Position numbers and translations under genes: made by a program
The notes under the pieces: generated by a model
What the model saw: the letters and a program-made list of their open reading frames with translations, nothing else
The model's database searches: none
Told to the model about the DNA's origin: nothing
Shown here: in pieces, positions 7,748 through 14,422 of the stretch
How positions within the stretch are numbered: position 1 is the stretch's first letter
How the letters are laid out: each line of letters begins with the position of its first letter
From: JANWHV01 sp035534995
GTDB taxonomy: Bacteria; Chloroflexota; UBA5177; JANWHV01
Direction of reading: 5' to 3'
NCBI GenBank assembly: GCA_035534995.1
Contig: DATLQX010000168.1
Span: 1 to 19,879, forward strand
DNA: 19,879 bases

Positions 7748-8084
7748 GGGCGCGGCGTCAGTCCCCAAGCGCCGCGTTTCGCGCCCCAGGTCACTGGATA
7801 CCTTCGTTCTCCTTTGCCTTGTCCGACTACTAAATCGTGAGGTTACGTGTGCTTTGTAGGGACGTCCCTACGATTACACGCCATCGCCAACCATACGACC
7901 TCAACGTAGTCCACCGGCACGTCCCGTTCCAGACTAGCGCCAAAAGGCTCCGCTCGCAACAGACAAGAGTACTGAAATGTTCATGCAATTTTCATCTAGG
8001 GAATCTACACGCTATGTTTATAACTACCTTGATTTATGGACGACGAGAGTAGTGCAGCCAGTTGGTCGGGAAAGGATACGCTAT
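7748..8084. other. Divergent intergenic region with palindrome and AT-rich block
   Basis: These 337 bp separate kinase 2 from the deacetylase. They contain the palindrome at 7856-7871, a possible 16-codon leader ORF for kinase 2 (7744-7794, minus), an AAAGGAG element on the minus strand near 7810 with no obvious start codon, and an AT-rich block at about 7975-8040. That block is unusual in this GC-rich window and includes TATGTT and TATAAC, loosely -10-like, so it probably holds the deacetylase promoter. I could not fix a matching -35 box. The deacetylase frame stays open back to 7977, but the ATG at 8085 is better supported. Confidence 0.45.
7856..7871. promoter_or_regulatory. Perfect 16-bp palindrome, candidate operator
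   Basis: GTAGGGAC is followed directly by its reverse complement GTCCCTAC, with no spacer and no mismatch. It lies 109 bp upstream of the kinase 2 start and about 214 bp upstream of the deacetylase start. A palindrome without a loop and without a T-run fits binding by a dimeric regulator better than a terminator. The regulator is unknown. Confidence 0.4.
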
Positions 8085-9167
8085 ATGAGCCGCTGGTCAC
8101 GCCTATTCCCGACCGTGGGGTTGTTGGGCGTCGCGGCCTATTTGTTCCTGGGAGCAGTGCCATCTCATGACGGAGGGATGATCCCGGCCGCGTCGGCGCC
8201 ACCCCGAATCAGCGCGCCGCCTTCACTAGACGTGACCGCTCCAGCCGCCCGTGTGGGCCACCCAGGGGCCGCCAGCCGCCTCCCGACCTCCCGTGTCCTT
8301 AACCAAGGCGCGGCGGACGGCATTTTCCAGACTCTTCAGTTCTCCCCTCGGGCCGCCCTCCCCGGCAACCCGCAACGGCCCCCCGGTCTCGCGGGCCAGG
8401 CGCTGGTGCGCGCGATGTCCCTCCTCCGTCTGCCCAACGTGCTCCCGGCGGTGACGCTCAGGGTGCCGATTCTGATGTATCACTTCGTCTCCTCCCTTCC
8501 CGCCGCCACCGCGCTCAACTATGGGCTTACGGTAACCGATACCAACTTTACCGCGCAGCTCGCCTACTTGCGGGCCCAGGGCTACCACACGGTGAGCGTC
8601 CGGCAGGTCTTCAATGCCCTCTACCACCACGCATCGCTGCCGGTCAAACCGGTCATGCTCACGTTCGACGATGGCTACGTGGACAACTATACCGATGCGT
8701 TTCCTATTCTGCGCCGTTTCCACGACCACGCGGAATTTAATATCATCAGCGCCTACGTTGGCCAGACGGTTGGGATCAATAGCTACATGACCTGGCCGCA
8801 ACTCAGGCAACTGGCCGCCGCCGGCATGGACATCGGCTCGCATACCGTCGACCATCAGGATCTCGGCACGCTCTCGGTCGATCAGGTTCGCTTCGAACTG
8901 CGGGATTCGCGGAATATTCTCCAGCGGAACTTGCATGTGCCCGTAGAGTGGTTGGCCTACCCATCCGGCGAACCGTTCAAGACCGGAAGTCTGGAGGCAC
9001 GGCAGTTGCTCCTCTCGTTGTTGCCGGAGTACGGGTATGTCGGGGCCCTCCTGGATGGCCCGGTCACCACGAGCAGCCAAAATGCCCAGACTCCCTTCCA
9101 GCTGGAGCGGATCCGAGTAGCGGGCGGCGAGGGGCTGGCCGACTTCGCGGGCAGCCTCACCTCGTAG
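8085..9167 (+). CDS. Exported polysaccharide deacetylase (carbohydrate esterase family 4)
   Basis: A 360-residue NodB-homology deacetylase, predicted to remove N-acetyl or O-acetyl groups from a cell-surface polysaccharide or peptidoglycan. The N terminus (MSRWSRLFPTVGLLGVAAYLFLGAVPS) is an export signal or membrane anchor. Residues 28-120 are a low-complexity Pro/Ala/Arg linker. The catalytic domain starts at VPILMYHFV (127-135). It has the motif-1 metal/base site TFDDG (193-197), the motif-2 metal ligands SHTVDH (His 253 and His 257) and the motif-3 equivalent LAYPSG (290-295). The MYHxV start and simple layout resemble the PgaB/IcaB-like branch. The ATG at 8085 is chosen because AAAGGA lies eight bases upstream and it exposes the signal sequence; the frame is open 36 codons further up. 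A 3-hydroxyacyl-CoA dehydrogenase gene follows after 18-21 bp. Confidence 0.92.
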   Translation: MSRWSRLFPTVGLLGVAAYLFLGAVPSHDGGMIPAASAPPRISAPPSLDVTAPAARVGHPGAASRLPTSRVLNQGAADGIFQTLQFSPRAALPGNPQRPPGLAGQALVRAMSLLRLPNVLPAVTLRVPILMYHFVSSLPAATALNYGLTVTDTNFTAQLAYLRAQGYHTVSVRQVFNALYHHASLPVKPVMLTFDDGYVDNYTDAFPILRRFHDHAEFNIISAYVGQTVGINSYMTWPQLRQLAAAGMDIGSHTVDHQDLGTLSVDQVRFELRDSRNILQRNLHVPVEWLAYPSGEPFKTGSLEARQLLLSLLPEYGYVGALLDGPVTTSSQNAQTPFQLERIRVAGGEGLADFAGSLTS

Positions 9168-9188
9168 AGTAAGGACGATAACGGCGTG

Positions 9189-10040
9189 ATGGACATTCAG
9201 CGCGTGGGCGTGGTCGGCTGCGGTCAGATGGGGGGCGGGATCGTCCAGGGATTTGCCCAGGCGGGCTTCCCCGTGGTGGTCCGGGAAAGTACCAGCGAGT
9301 TGCTCGATCGGGGCCTGAACCGGATCTCGGACATCCTGGCGCGCGCGGTAGAGAAAGGCAAGCTAACCGACCCAGATCGCCAGAGCACGCTTGGGCGGAT
9401 TACCGGCACCCTGGACCTCGCCGATTTCGCTGATTGTGATCTGGTGATCGAGGCGATCGTGGAGCGGATGGACGCCAAGCAAGAGGTGTTCTCCACCCTT
9501 GATCGGCTGGTCAAGCCGGAGGCGATCCTGGCCAGCAATACCTCCTCGCTGGCCGTAATGGAACTTGCCGTCGCGACCAAGCGCCCGGATCGGGTAGCCG
9601 GCATGCACTTTTTCAATCCAGTCCCGATCATGCCGATTGTCGAGGTGGTCCGCACCATCCTTACCAGTGATGAGACGATCGCGACGATCCGGACGGCCGC
9701 GGCTGCGTTGGGCAAGACAGTGGTGCTGGCCAGGGACACGCCCGGTTTTATCGTGAACCTTCTCCTCATTCCCTACCTACTGGATGCCATTCGCGCCTAC
9801 GAACACGGGGTGGCCAGTCGAGACGATATCGACGCCGCCATGAAACTGGGCTGTGGGCTCCCCATGGGCCCGCTCACCCTGGCCGACTTCATTGGCCTGG
9901 ACACCGTGCTGTATATCGGTGACGTGCTGCTTGGTGAACTGCACCAGGAGAAGTATGCCGCGCCGCCGCTGCTCCGCCGTATGGTGACCGCCGGTCTCCT
10001 GGGCCGCAAGAGTGGCCGCGGCTTCTACGACTATCCCTGA
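9189..10040 (+). CDS. hbd: 3-hydroxybutyryl-CoA dehydrogenase
   Basis: Cytoplasmic NAD(P)-dependent 3-hydroxyacyl-CoA dehydrogenase that interconverts acetoacetyl-CoA and 3-hydroxybutyryl-CoA, as in butanoate metabolism, fatty acid oxidation or phenylacetate breakdown (paaH/fadB2-like). Its 283 residues match the single-function family (about 282-290). The Rossmann motif is GCGQMG (10-15). NTSSL (117-121) carries the catalytic Ser, GMHFFNPVP (138-146) the catalytic His 140, with Glu 152 following. DTPGFIVN (183-190) holds the conserved Asn, although the usual Arg after it is Leu. The C-terminal domain has GLPMGPLTLADFIGLD and ends in KSGRGFYDYP, typical of the family. A GTG directly upstream (9186) is an alternative start; AAGGA is 10 bases from it and 13 from the ATG. 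It is close enough to the deacetylase gene to be cotranscribed, though the functions seem unrelated. Confidence 0.93.
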   Translation: MDIQRVGVVGCGQMGGGIVQGFAQAGFPVVVRESTSELLDRGLNRISDILARAVEKGKLTDPDRQSTLGRITGTLDLADFADCDLVIEAIVERMDAKQEVFSTLDRLVKPEAILASNTSSLAVMELAVATKRPDRVAGMHFFNPVPIMPIVEVVRTILTSDETIATIRTAAAALGKTVVLARDTPGFIVNLLLIPYLLDAIRAYEHGVASRDDIDAAMKLGCGLPMGPLTLADFIGLDTVLYIGDVLLGELHQEKYAAPPLLRRMVTAGLLGRKSGRGFYDYP

Positions 10041-10112
10041 CCGAGGCTCCATTCGGCGTCCCAGGGTGTTTCGCCGCGGAGTGCCGTGACCGCACGTCCG
10101 CCCCTCCCCTCG

Positions 10113-10313
10113 TTAGCGCGGGGTCGCGGCGGCCAGCGGGTCCACGGGGAACTCGCCCGTACGCACGATGTGGCCGCACTGTCCATTGACACAATGCAGA
10201 AACGTACGCTTGATTTTCAGGCCGCCTCGACCTTCGATAATTGTTTCATCCGGGATCATGGGGAACCCGCATGCCTTGCATTTTGGTGGATTTTCCGCGG
10301 AACGTCTGGCCAT
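10113..10313 (-). CDS. Small zinc-ribbon protein of unknown function
   Basis: A 66-residue protein with four cysteines arranged as a zinc ribbon: CKAC (Cys 12 and 15) and CVNGQC (Cys 41 and 46), separated by a basic beta-type stretch (EGRGGLKIKRTFLH). I do not recognise a specific family; such proteins can bind nucleic acid or act in protein contacts. The frame opens ten codons earlier at 10343, but the ATG at 10313 follows GGGAG at six bases and is preferred. It converges on the hbd gene with a 72-bp gap and diverges from the M23 peptidase gene. Confidence 0.75.
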   Translation of the reverse strand: MARRSAENPPKCKACGFPMIPDETIIEGRGGLKIKRTFLHCVNGQCGHIVRTGEFPVDPLAAATPR

Positions 10314-10351
10314 TTCTCTCTCCCGTTCAACTGGCTGTCCCATTCAGCTTA

Positions 10352-10381
10352 TTGACAGCCCCTGGTAGACTCTGCTAATCT
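10352..10381 (+). promoter_or_regulatory. Promoter for the M23 peptidase gene
   Basis: A perfect -35 hexamer TTGACA (10352-10357) is followed at 18 bp by TAATCT (10376-10381), which has the three most conserved -10 bases. It is preceded by an extended TG one base upstream (10373-10374). Transcription would start near 10388, giving a leader of about 63 nt to the TTG start. The arrangement fits a housekeeping sigma factor promoter. Confidence 0.55.
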
Positions 10382-10450
10382 TGGCGGCAGGTTTGTGGAT
10401 GTGCGGGTGCTGTATTGATATACGGATTGGCCACCAAGTAGAGGTTGGAT

Positions 10451-12160
10451 TTGCGAAAGTTCGCGGCGATCCTCACCCTGGCAGCGTATATCGTCGGCCT
10501 TGGATGTGGTTTCTCTCCCGCAAGCGCCTCTCCGTCGCTCGACAATACTAGCACAGGCGGCGCCCCCTTCGCCACCTCCTTCATTTATCCCGTCGGCGCC
10601 CCAAACAGCCAACCCACCTGGGACCAGGGCAACAGCAACGGCTATTTTATTACTCAGGGATTCAATACTTCCTGCGATCCCTCGCTCAATCAGGGCTTCT
10701 ACCTGTACAGTACCTACTTTTGCGGCCACACGGGTGTGGATCTGGCTTCCTCGACCGCGAGCGCGGTGATTCATGCTACCGCCGCCGGTGTCGTGGTGGC
10801 GGCCGGCTACAATGCCGGCTACGGGGTAATGGTCCGGCTGCGTCATTATCTTCCCGATGGGAGTATCGAATACTCTCAGTACGAGCACATGGCGTATGGA
10901 AGCCTTTCCGTCTATACGGGGGAGATTGTCTCGCAAGGCCAGGAGTTGGGGCTGGTGGGGGCCACGGGGTTCGCCACCGGCGCGCATCTTCACTTCGAGA
11001 TCAAGTCGGTCGACGAGGACGGTTGGGGTTACACCTTCGGCAATGCCGCCCTGATTGTTGGCTACGTGGATCCTCTGCCTTTCGTGGCCGCTCACCAGAT
11101 GCAGCCGGCTTCCTACCTGGTCACCACCGGTCACGGCGCTCAAGTATTTCCCGCCGAATCGGAATATATCCTTGCTCAGTTCCTCAAGAGCTACAAGCAT
11201 TATGTGACGGTCAGCACCAGCGACGGCCTGCACCTCCGCTCCGGCCCCAGCCTCCATGCCGGCGTTCTCGGCACCGCCTTGCGAGGAGCGAAGTTGGCCT
11301 ATGTGTCGACCAAGGGGAAGTGGATTCAGGTATCCCTGCCCCAACATGTCCGCGGCTGGGTGGACGTAAAGTATGTGGCCGGCTACCAAAACTGGGACCG
11401 CCAGGCAAAGGCGGCTAAAGGCGCGTGGCCGCCGGCGGGCGACCTGACAGCCACGGTGGACGTTACCGGTATCGGGCTGAATGTCCGCTCGGGGCCAGGA
11501 CAGAATCATCCCGTGCTCTCCGCCGTCTATCAGCATGATAAGGTCGTGCTGCTGACCCGCACCACGAATTGGGCGCGCATTCTCACCAGCGACGGCACCC
11601 GCGGGTGGGTGCTCCGCCAATATCTGGATGAGCCAGGGCTGCCGGTTCCGACCCAACTCGCTTATCTGGTGGCTCAGGCGCCCTTGCTGAACGTGCGGAC
11701 TGGCCCCGGTCTGAGCTTCGCGGCTTCGGGCTCGGTCTACAAGGGTACGCATATGCAACTGGTGCGGGAGACTCCCAACTGGGTTGCGGTGATTCTTCCG
11801 GGCGGGACGACTGGATGGGTGGCTCGGCAGTATACCGCTCCGCTCAACTCTTCCGTCCATCATGTCACGCGCTCGGTCAAGCTGGTGGCGAAAACGACGG
11901 CTATCGCCGGGTCGGTAGCCACCAGCCACAAGGTCGCCACCATTCATAAGGCCGCCATTTTCTCCAGTCGGCCGATGTACGTCACCGTAAAAGCCTCGAT
12001 CCTGAACATCCGCAGCGGCCCTGGTCAGAAGCACCCGGTGATCGCCGAGGTGCGCCAGCGGACGAACTTGCAGGTTTTGGCTCTTACTACTAACTGGGCC
12101 CGCGTGGCGCTGCCGGCGTCGAGCATCAATGGTTGGGTTCTCCGCCGCTACACCCGCTAA
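10451..12160 (+). CDS. Secreted M23 (LytM-type) metallopeptidase with four SH3 repeats
   Basis: A 569-residue secreted cell-wall protein. Residues 1-27 are a signal peptide (MRKFAAILTLAAYIVG core, cleavage after ASA). The M23 zinc endopeptidase domain covers about 45-210, with the first metal site GHTGVD (His 93, Asp 97), His 146 in YEHM, and HLHFE (His 179, His 181), so the catalytic set is complete. Four bacterial SH3 (SH3_3) repeats follow at about 251-310, 332-392, 402-462 and 508-568. Each has LxxRSGPG or NVRTGPG near its start and GWVxxxY at its end; such repeats usually bind peptidoglycan. A Lys/His/Thr-rich linker separates repeats 3 and 4. Expected role: cleavage of peptide cross-links during growth or division. 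The start is TTG at 10451 because AGAGG lies six bases upstream; the TTG at 10445 would leave no room for the ribosome site. Confidence 0.93.
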   Translation: MRKFAAILTLAAYIVGLGCGFSPASASPSLDNTSTGGAPFATSFIYPVGAPNSQPTWDQGNSNGYFITQGFNTSCDPSLNQGFYLYSTYFCGHTGVDLASSTASAVIHATAAGVVVAAGYNAGYGVMVRLRHYLPDGSIEYSQYEHMAYGSLSVYTGEIVSQGQELGLVGATGFATGAHLHFEIKSVDEDGWGYTFGNAALIVGYVDPLPFVAAHQMQPASYLVTTGHGAQVFPAESEYILAQFLKSYKHYVTVSTSDGLHLRSGPSLHAGVLGTALRGAKLAYVSTKGKWIQVSLPQHVRGWVDVKYVAGYQNWDRQAKAAKGAWPPAGDLTATVDVTGIGLNVRSGPGQNHPVLSAVYQHDKVVLLTRTTNWARILTSDGTRGWVLRQYLDEPGLPVPTQLAYLVAQAPLLNVRTGPGLSFAASGSVYKGTHMQLVRETPNWVAVILPGGTTGWVARQYTAPLNSSVHHVTRSVKLVAKTTAIAGSVATSHKVATIHKAAIFSSRPMYVTVKASILNIRSGPGQKHPVIAEVRQRTNLQVLALTTNWARVALPASSINGWVLRRYTR

Positions 12161-12190
12161 CCTGCTACCCTCAAGAGCAGTACAGTTGAG

Positions 12191-12210
12191 CCTGCGAATA
12201 TATTCGCAGG
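12191..12210. promoter_or_regulatory. Perfect 20-bp palindrome upstream of the dGTPase-like gene
   Basis: CCTGCGAATA followed directly by TATTCGCAGG forms a perfect 20-bp inverted repeat, 31 bp after the M23 gene stop and 40 bp before the dGTPase start. A further pair, CTACCCT (12165-12171) and AGGGTAG (12208-12214), overlaps its right arm. There is no T-run, so a terminator is less likely than an operator. It sits just upstream of the extended -10 box at 12218-12226, in the -35 region. Confidence 0.5.
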
Positions 12211-12217
12211 GTAGTGA

Positions 12218-12226
12218 TGACATAAT
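12218..12226 (+). promoter_or_regulatory. Extended -10 promoter for the dGTPase-like gene
   Basis: The sequence TGACATAAT is a TGn extension followed by CATAAT, five of six matches to TATAAT. The start site would be near 12233, giving a leader of only about 18 nt that still includes the GGGG ribosome site. The expected -35 position lies inside the palindrome at 12191-12210, so the gene is probably controlled by whatever binds there. Confidence 0.4.
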
Positions 12227-12250
12227 CCAGGCGCCGGAGTTGGGGTTCCC

Positions 12251-13420
12251 ATGCTGATCGGTCGTCGGGAGTTGGAGTCGCGGGCGCGGGCCGAACTTGC
12301 GCCCTACGCGCAGCAGGATGCCCTGTCTCGCGGACGCCGAATCCCCGAGGCTCCCGATCAGTTCCGCACCGCCTTTGGCCGTGACCGTGATCGGGTAATT
12401 CATTCCTCGGCCTACCGCCGCCTGGGAAACAAGACCCAGGTATTCGTCACCATTGAGGGCGAGTACTATCGCACCCGCCTGACCCATACCGAGGAGGCCA
12501 GCCAAATCGCCCTGACCGTCGCGCGCGCGCTCGGCGTGAATCCCGATCTCACCGAGGCCATTTGCCGCGTACATGATCTGGGCCACGCTCCCTTCGGGCA
12601 CGCTGGAGAGGCGGCGCTGGCGGATTGCATGAGCGACGATGGCGGCTTCGAGCACAACGCTCAGACCCTTCGTGTGGTGGATGTGTTGGAGCGGGAGTAT
12701 CCCGAGTTTCCCGGTCTCAATCTCTCCTGGGAGGTCCGGGAGGGGATCGCCAAGCACGGACAAGCCGCCCTTCCCGGCCGCGAAAATGAGTTTATCGCCT
12801 TTCCCCAGCCATCCCTCGAGGCGCAGATCGCCGACACCGCGGATGCTATCGCCTACGGCTGCCACGATCTGGACGATGGACTCGCGGCCGGGCTCTTGCA
12901 GTGGGGCCAGTTGCAGGCTGTGGGCCCGGATTGGTGGTTGGCGATTCGGTCCGAGATCCTTCCCCTCACCGAGGCCCTGGCGCCCGATCTGGCGCGCAGA
13001 CTCCTGAAGCGGCACCTCCTCAACCTGCTGATTAGCGATCTGATCCGCCAAACTGGGACAGTGCTCGATCACCTAGATCCTCGATCGGCGGATGATGTGC
13101 GCCGGTATCCCGTGGCGCTTCCCACGTTATCGCCGGAGGTGCTGACCCTGCGTCATTCCCTGCACGAGTTCCTCACCACGTATCTGTATCGCCAGCATCA
13201 TGTCGAGACCATGTGGGTGAAAGCCCGGCGGCTGATCAAGGATCTCTTCACCTCCCTGGACCAAGCTCCCGGCCAGTTGCCTCCAGAGGCGCGCTCGCGG
13301 ATCGATCGTGACGCGCCGCGCCGGCGCATAATCTGCGACTATATCGCGGAGATGACCGATCGCCAGGCCGTGCGGGAGCATAGCCGGCTCTTTCAGTTCG
13401 ATATGCAGGTTTTGCCGTGA
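12251..13420 (+). CDS. dgt: Deoxyguanosinetriphosphate triphosphohydrolase-like HD protein
   Basis: An HD-domain dNTP triphosphohydrolase of 389 residues that cleaves dGTP or other dNTPs to the nucleoside and tripolyphosphate, controlling the dNTP pool. Typical motifs: FGRDRDRVIHSSAYRRLGNKTQVF (42-65); RLTHTEEASQIA (76-87) with metal ligand His 79; VHDLGHAPFGHAGE (107-120) with the His-Asp pair 108-109; GFEHNAQTLR (132-141); and SLEAQIADTADAIAYGCHDLDDG (188-210), where the last metal Asp lies. DYIAEMTDRQA near 363-373 is the usual C-terminal motif. The length matches the shorter bacterial class rather than the roughly 505-residue E. coli enzyme, so broad or regulated specificity is possible. 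The ATG has GGGG five bases upstream. Confidence 0.93.
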   Translation: MLIGRRELESRARAELAPYAQQDALSRGRRIPEAPDQFRTAFGRDRDRVIHSSAYRRLGNKTQVFVTIEGEYYRTRLTHTEEASQIALTVARALGVNPDLTEAICRVHDLGHAPFGHAGEAALADCMSDDGGFEHNAQTLRVVDVLEREYPEFPGLNLSWEVREGIAKHGQAALPGRENEFIAFPQPSLEAQIADTADAIAYGCHDLDDGLAAGLLQWGQLQAVGPDWWLAIRSEILPLTEALAPDLARRLLKRHLLNLLISDLIRQTGTVLDHLDPRSADDVRRYPVALPTLSPEVLTLRHSLHEFLTTYLYRQHHVETMWVKARRLIKDLFTSLDQAPGQLPPEARSRIDRDAPRRRIICDYIAEMTDRQAVREHSRLFQFDMQVLP

Positions 13421-13437
13421 TATGTTGATCGTTGTTC

Positions 13438-13466
13438 TTGCCACTACCTCATGGCTGGCGTATACT
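13438..13466 (+). promoter_or_regulatory. Sigma70-type promoter for the 13.5-15 kb cluster
   Basis: TTGCCA (13438-13443) and TATACT (13461-13466) are spaced by exactly 17 bp. This is the best complete promoter match I found in the window. Transcription would start near 13473, about 37 nt before the GTG at 13510. It lies just after the dGTPase stop and probably drives the three tightly packed genes up to 15054. Confidence 0.6.
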
Positions 13467-13509
13467 TTCATCCATCGCGGGTGGCTAATCGGTCGGATAG
13501 CGGGAGTAT

Positions 13510-14100
13510 GTGAACAGGATGATTGAGCGGCGCACAGCTCCTTACTCGGAAATCGAGAGCGGCCTCAAGTATCGTGATGTGCTTCGCCCGATTGGCGCCT
13601 ATCTTGATTTCCTGCGGGCACGGTATGTGACAGTCGCCGAAGCCGAGGGAGGCTTCCTCTGGCATTGTTATCCAGACGGAGACCTGAGCACGCCAAAAAG
13701 CGGCTTCGTCGCGCGCGGGGAGGTGGGCACCCTCCAGGAAGAAATAGACAGGGCGGGGCGGGGCGTGAAGAGTGGTCTGTTCGGGAAGCGCCCTCGGCCC
13801 ATGAAGCCCGATACGAGCAAGCAACGGCGAAAGTCGGCCTGCCCGGAGGGGTATCAGGAGGCATTGCGCGTGCTGAGCGCCAAGCTGGATGATCAGTGCG
13901 CGGTCAACGTTCTGGTGATCGAGCAGCATGATTGTCTGGCGGTTCGCTTTCATGGCATCGTACCGGTCTATCTGCGCTTTCAAGCAATGCGCGCCGACTC
14001 CAGCCCTGGGTTCCGCGATGAGCAATTCAGTGGCCAGGAGATGAGCGAACTTACCGCCATCGCCCGTTCCCATCGCGGTGATCGCTTTTATCACCGTTAG
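13510..14100 (+). CDS. Unknown protein related to the N-terminal domain of the TPR protein
   Basis: A 196-residue soluble protein of no family I recognise. It has no signal peptide or membrane helix. By eye, residues 21-150 align with the first 140 residues of the TPR protein at 4700-6295: VLRPIGAYLDFLRARYV with VALAAIGHFLVRERGRG, EGGFLW with DTGFIV, and LDDQCAVNVLVIE (126-138) with LDRQRAVAITLIE. The order is the same and the spacing nearly so. A basic central segment (FGKRPRPMKPDTSKQRRK, 91-108) replaces the KKRLFRKQQ region. Two starts are possible: GTG at 13510, close to GGGAG, or ATG at 13519. It follows a strong promoter, and the next ORF overlaps its end by 23 bp. Confidence 0.75.
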   Translation: MNRMIERRTAPYSEIESGLKYRDVLRPIGAYLDFLRARYVTVAEAEGGFLWHCYPDGDLSTPKSGFVARGEVGTLQEEIDRAGRGVKSGLFGKRPRPMKPDTSKQRRKSACPEGYQEALRVLSAKLDDQCAVNVLVIEQHDCLAVRFHGIVPVYLRFQAMRADSSPGFRDEQFSGQEMSELTAIARSHRGDRFYHR

Positions 14101-14422
14101 AGGGCGGCCGGCAATATCCGGTCGCCTGCTTGTCTGGCGCCAGGGCGTGCTTTTGCTTCGGTACCGCCTCTTGCGATGGCGGCTGGAGACCTACGGCCTG
14201 TATATGCCGTCGTTGCCACATTCTCGGCCCTGGTGGCGAGTCAATGGCCGAGCCCTGGCCGGGCTCCTTCGTCATCGTCGGGCCTACGCCGGATGGCTCC
14301 GAGAGATGACCGCGGTTCGCTTGTTGGGAGGGCCTGGCTGGTGGCGGTGCCGGCTGGCGGGGAAGACGGCGACATGGGAGGCATATCTCCGGGCGGCCAA
14401 TGGTTCCGAGACCGACGAATGA
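14078..14422 (+). CDS. Arg/Trp-rich unknown protein, coupled to the RdgB-like gene
   Basis: A 114-residue ORF beginning at GTG 14078. I recognise no family. It is rich in Arg, Leu and Trp (LLLRYRLLRWRLETYG, RPWWRVNGRALAGLLRHRR, GGPGWWRCRLAG) and strongly basic, with no clear signal peptide. Support for a real gene: third codon positions are mostly G or C as in its neighbours, it fills an otherwise empty 318-bp gap, and its stop codon overlaps the next start as ATGA, the usual mark of translational coupling. The start is uncertain: it overlaps the previous gene and has no obvious ribosome site, so a downstream GTG or TTG could be used. Confidence 0.5.
   Translation: MIAFITVRGRPAISGRLLVWRQGVLLLRYRLLRWRLETYGLYMPSLPHSRPWWRVNGRALAGLLRHRRAYAGWLREMTAVRLLGGPGWWRCRLAGKTATWEAYLRAANGSETDE

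Noticed and set aside
10041..10112. Terminator between hbd and the small zinc-ribbon gene
   Set aside because: Only a 5-bp CCCTG/CAGGG pairing with a long loop and no T-run is visible.
10349..13072. A 907-codon open frame on the minus strand, antisense to the M23 and dGTPase genes
   Set aside because: The opposite strand encodes two clear proteins with complete motifs. The antisense translation has no recognisable domain and is a by-product of high GC codon use.
14176..14418. An 81-residue N-terminal extension of the RdgB-like protein
   Set aside because: It lies wholly inside the other-frame 114-residue ORF, is low-complexity, and precedes a good family start at MNDLLLATSN with an ATGA overlap.
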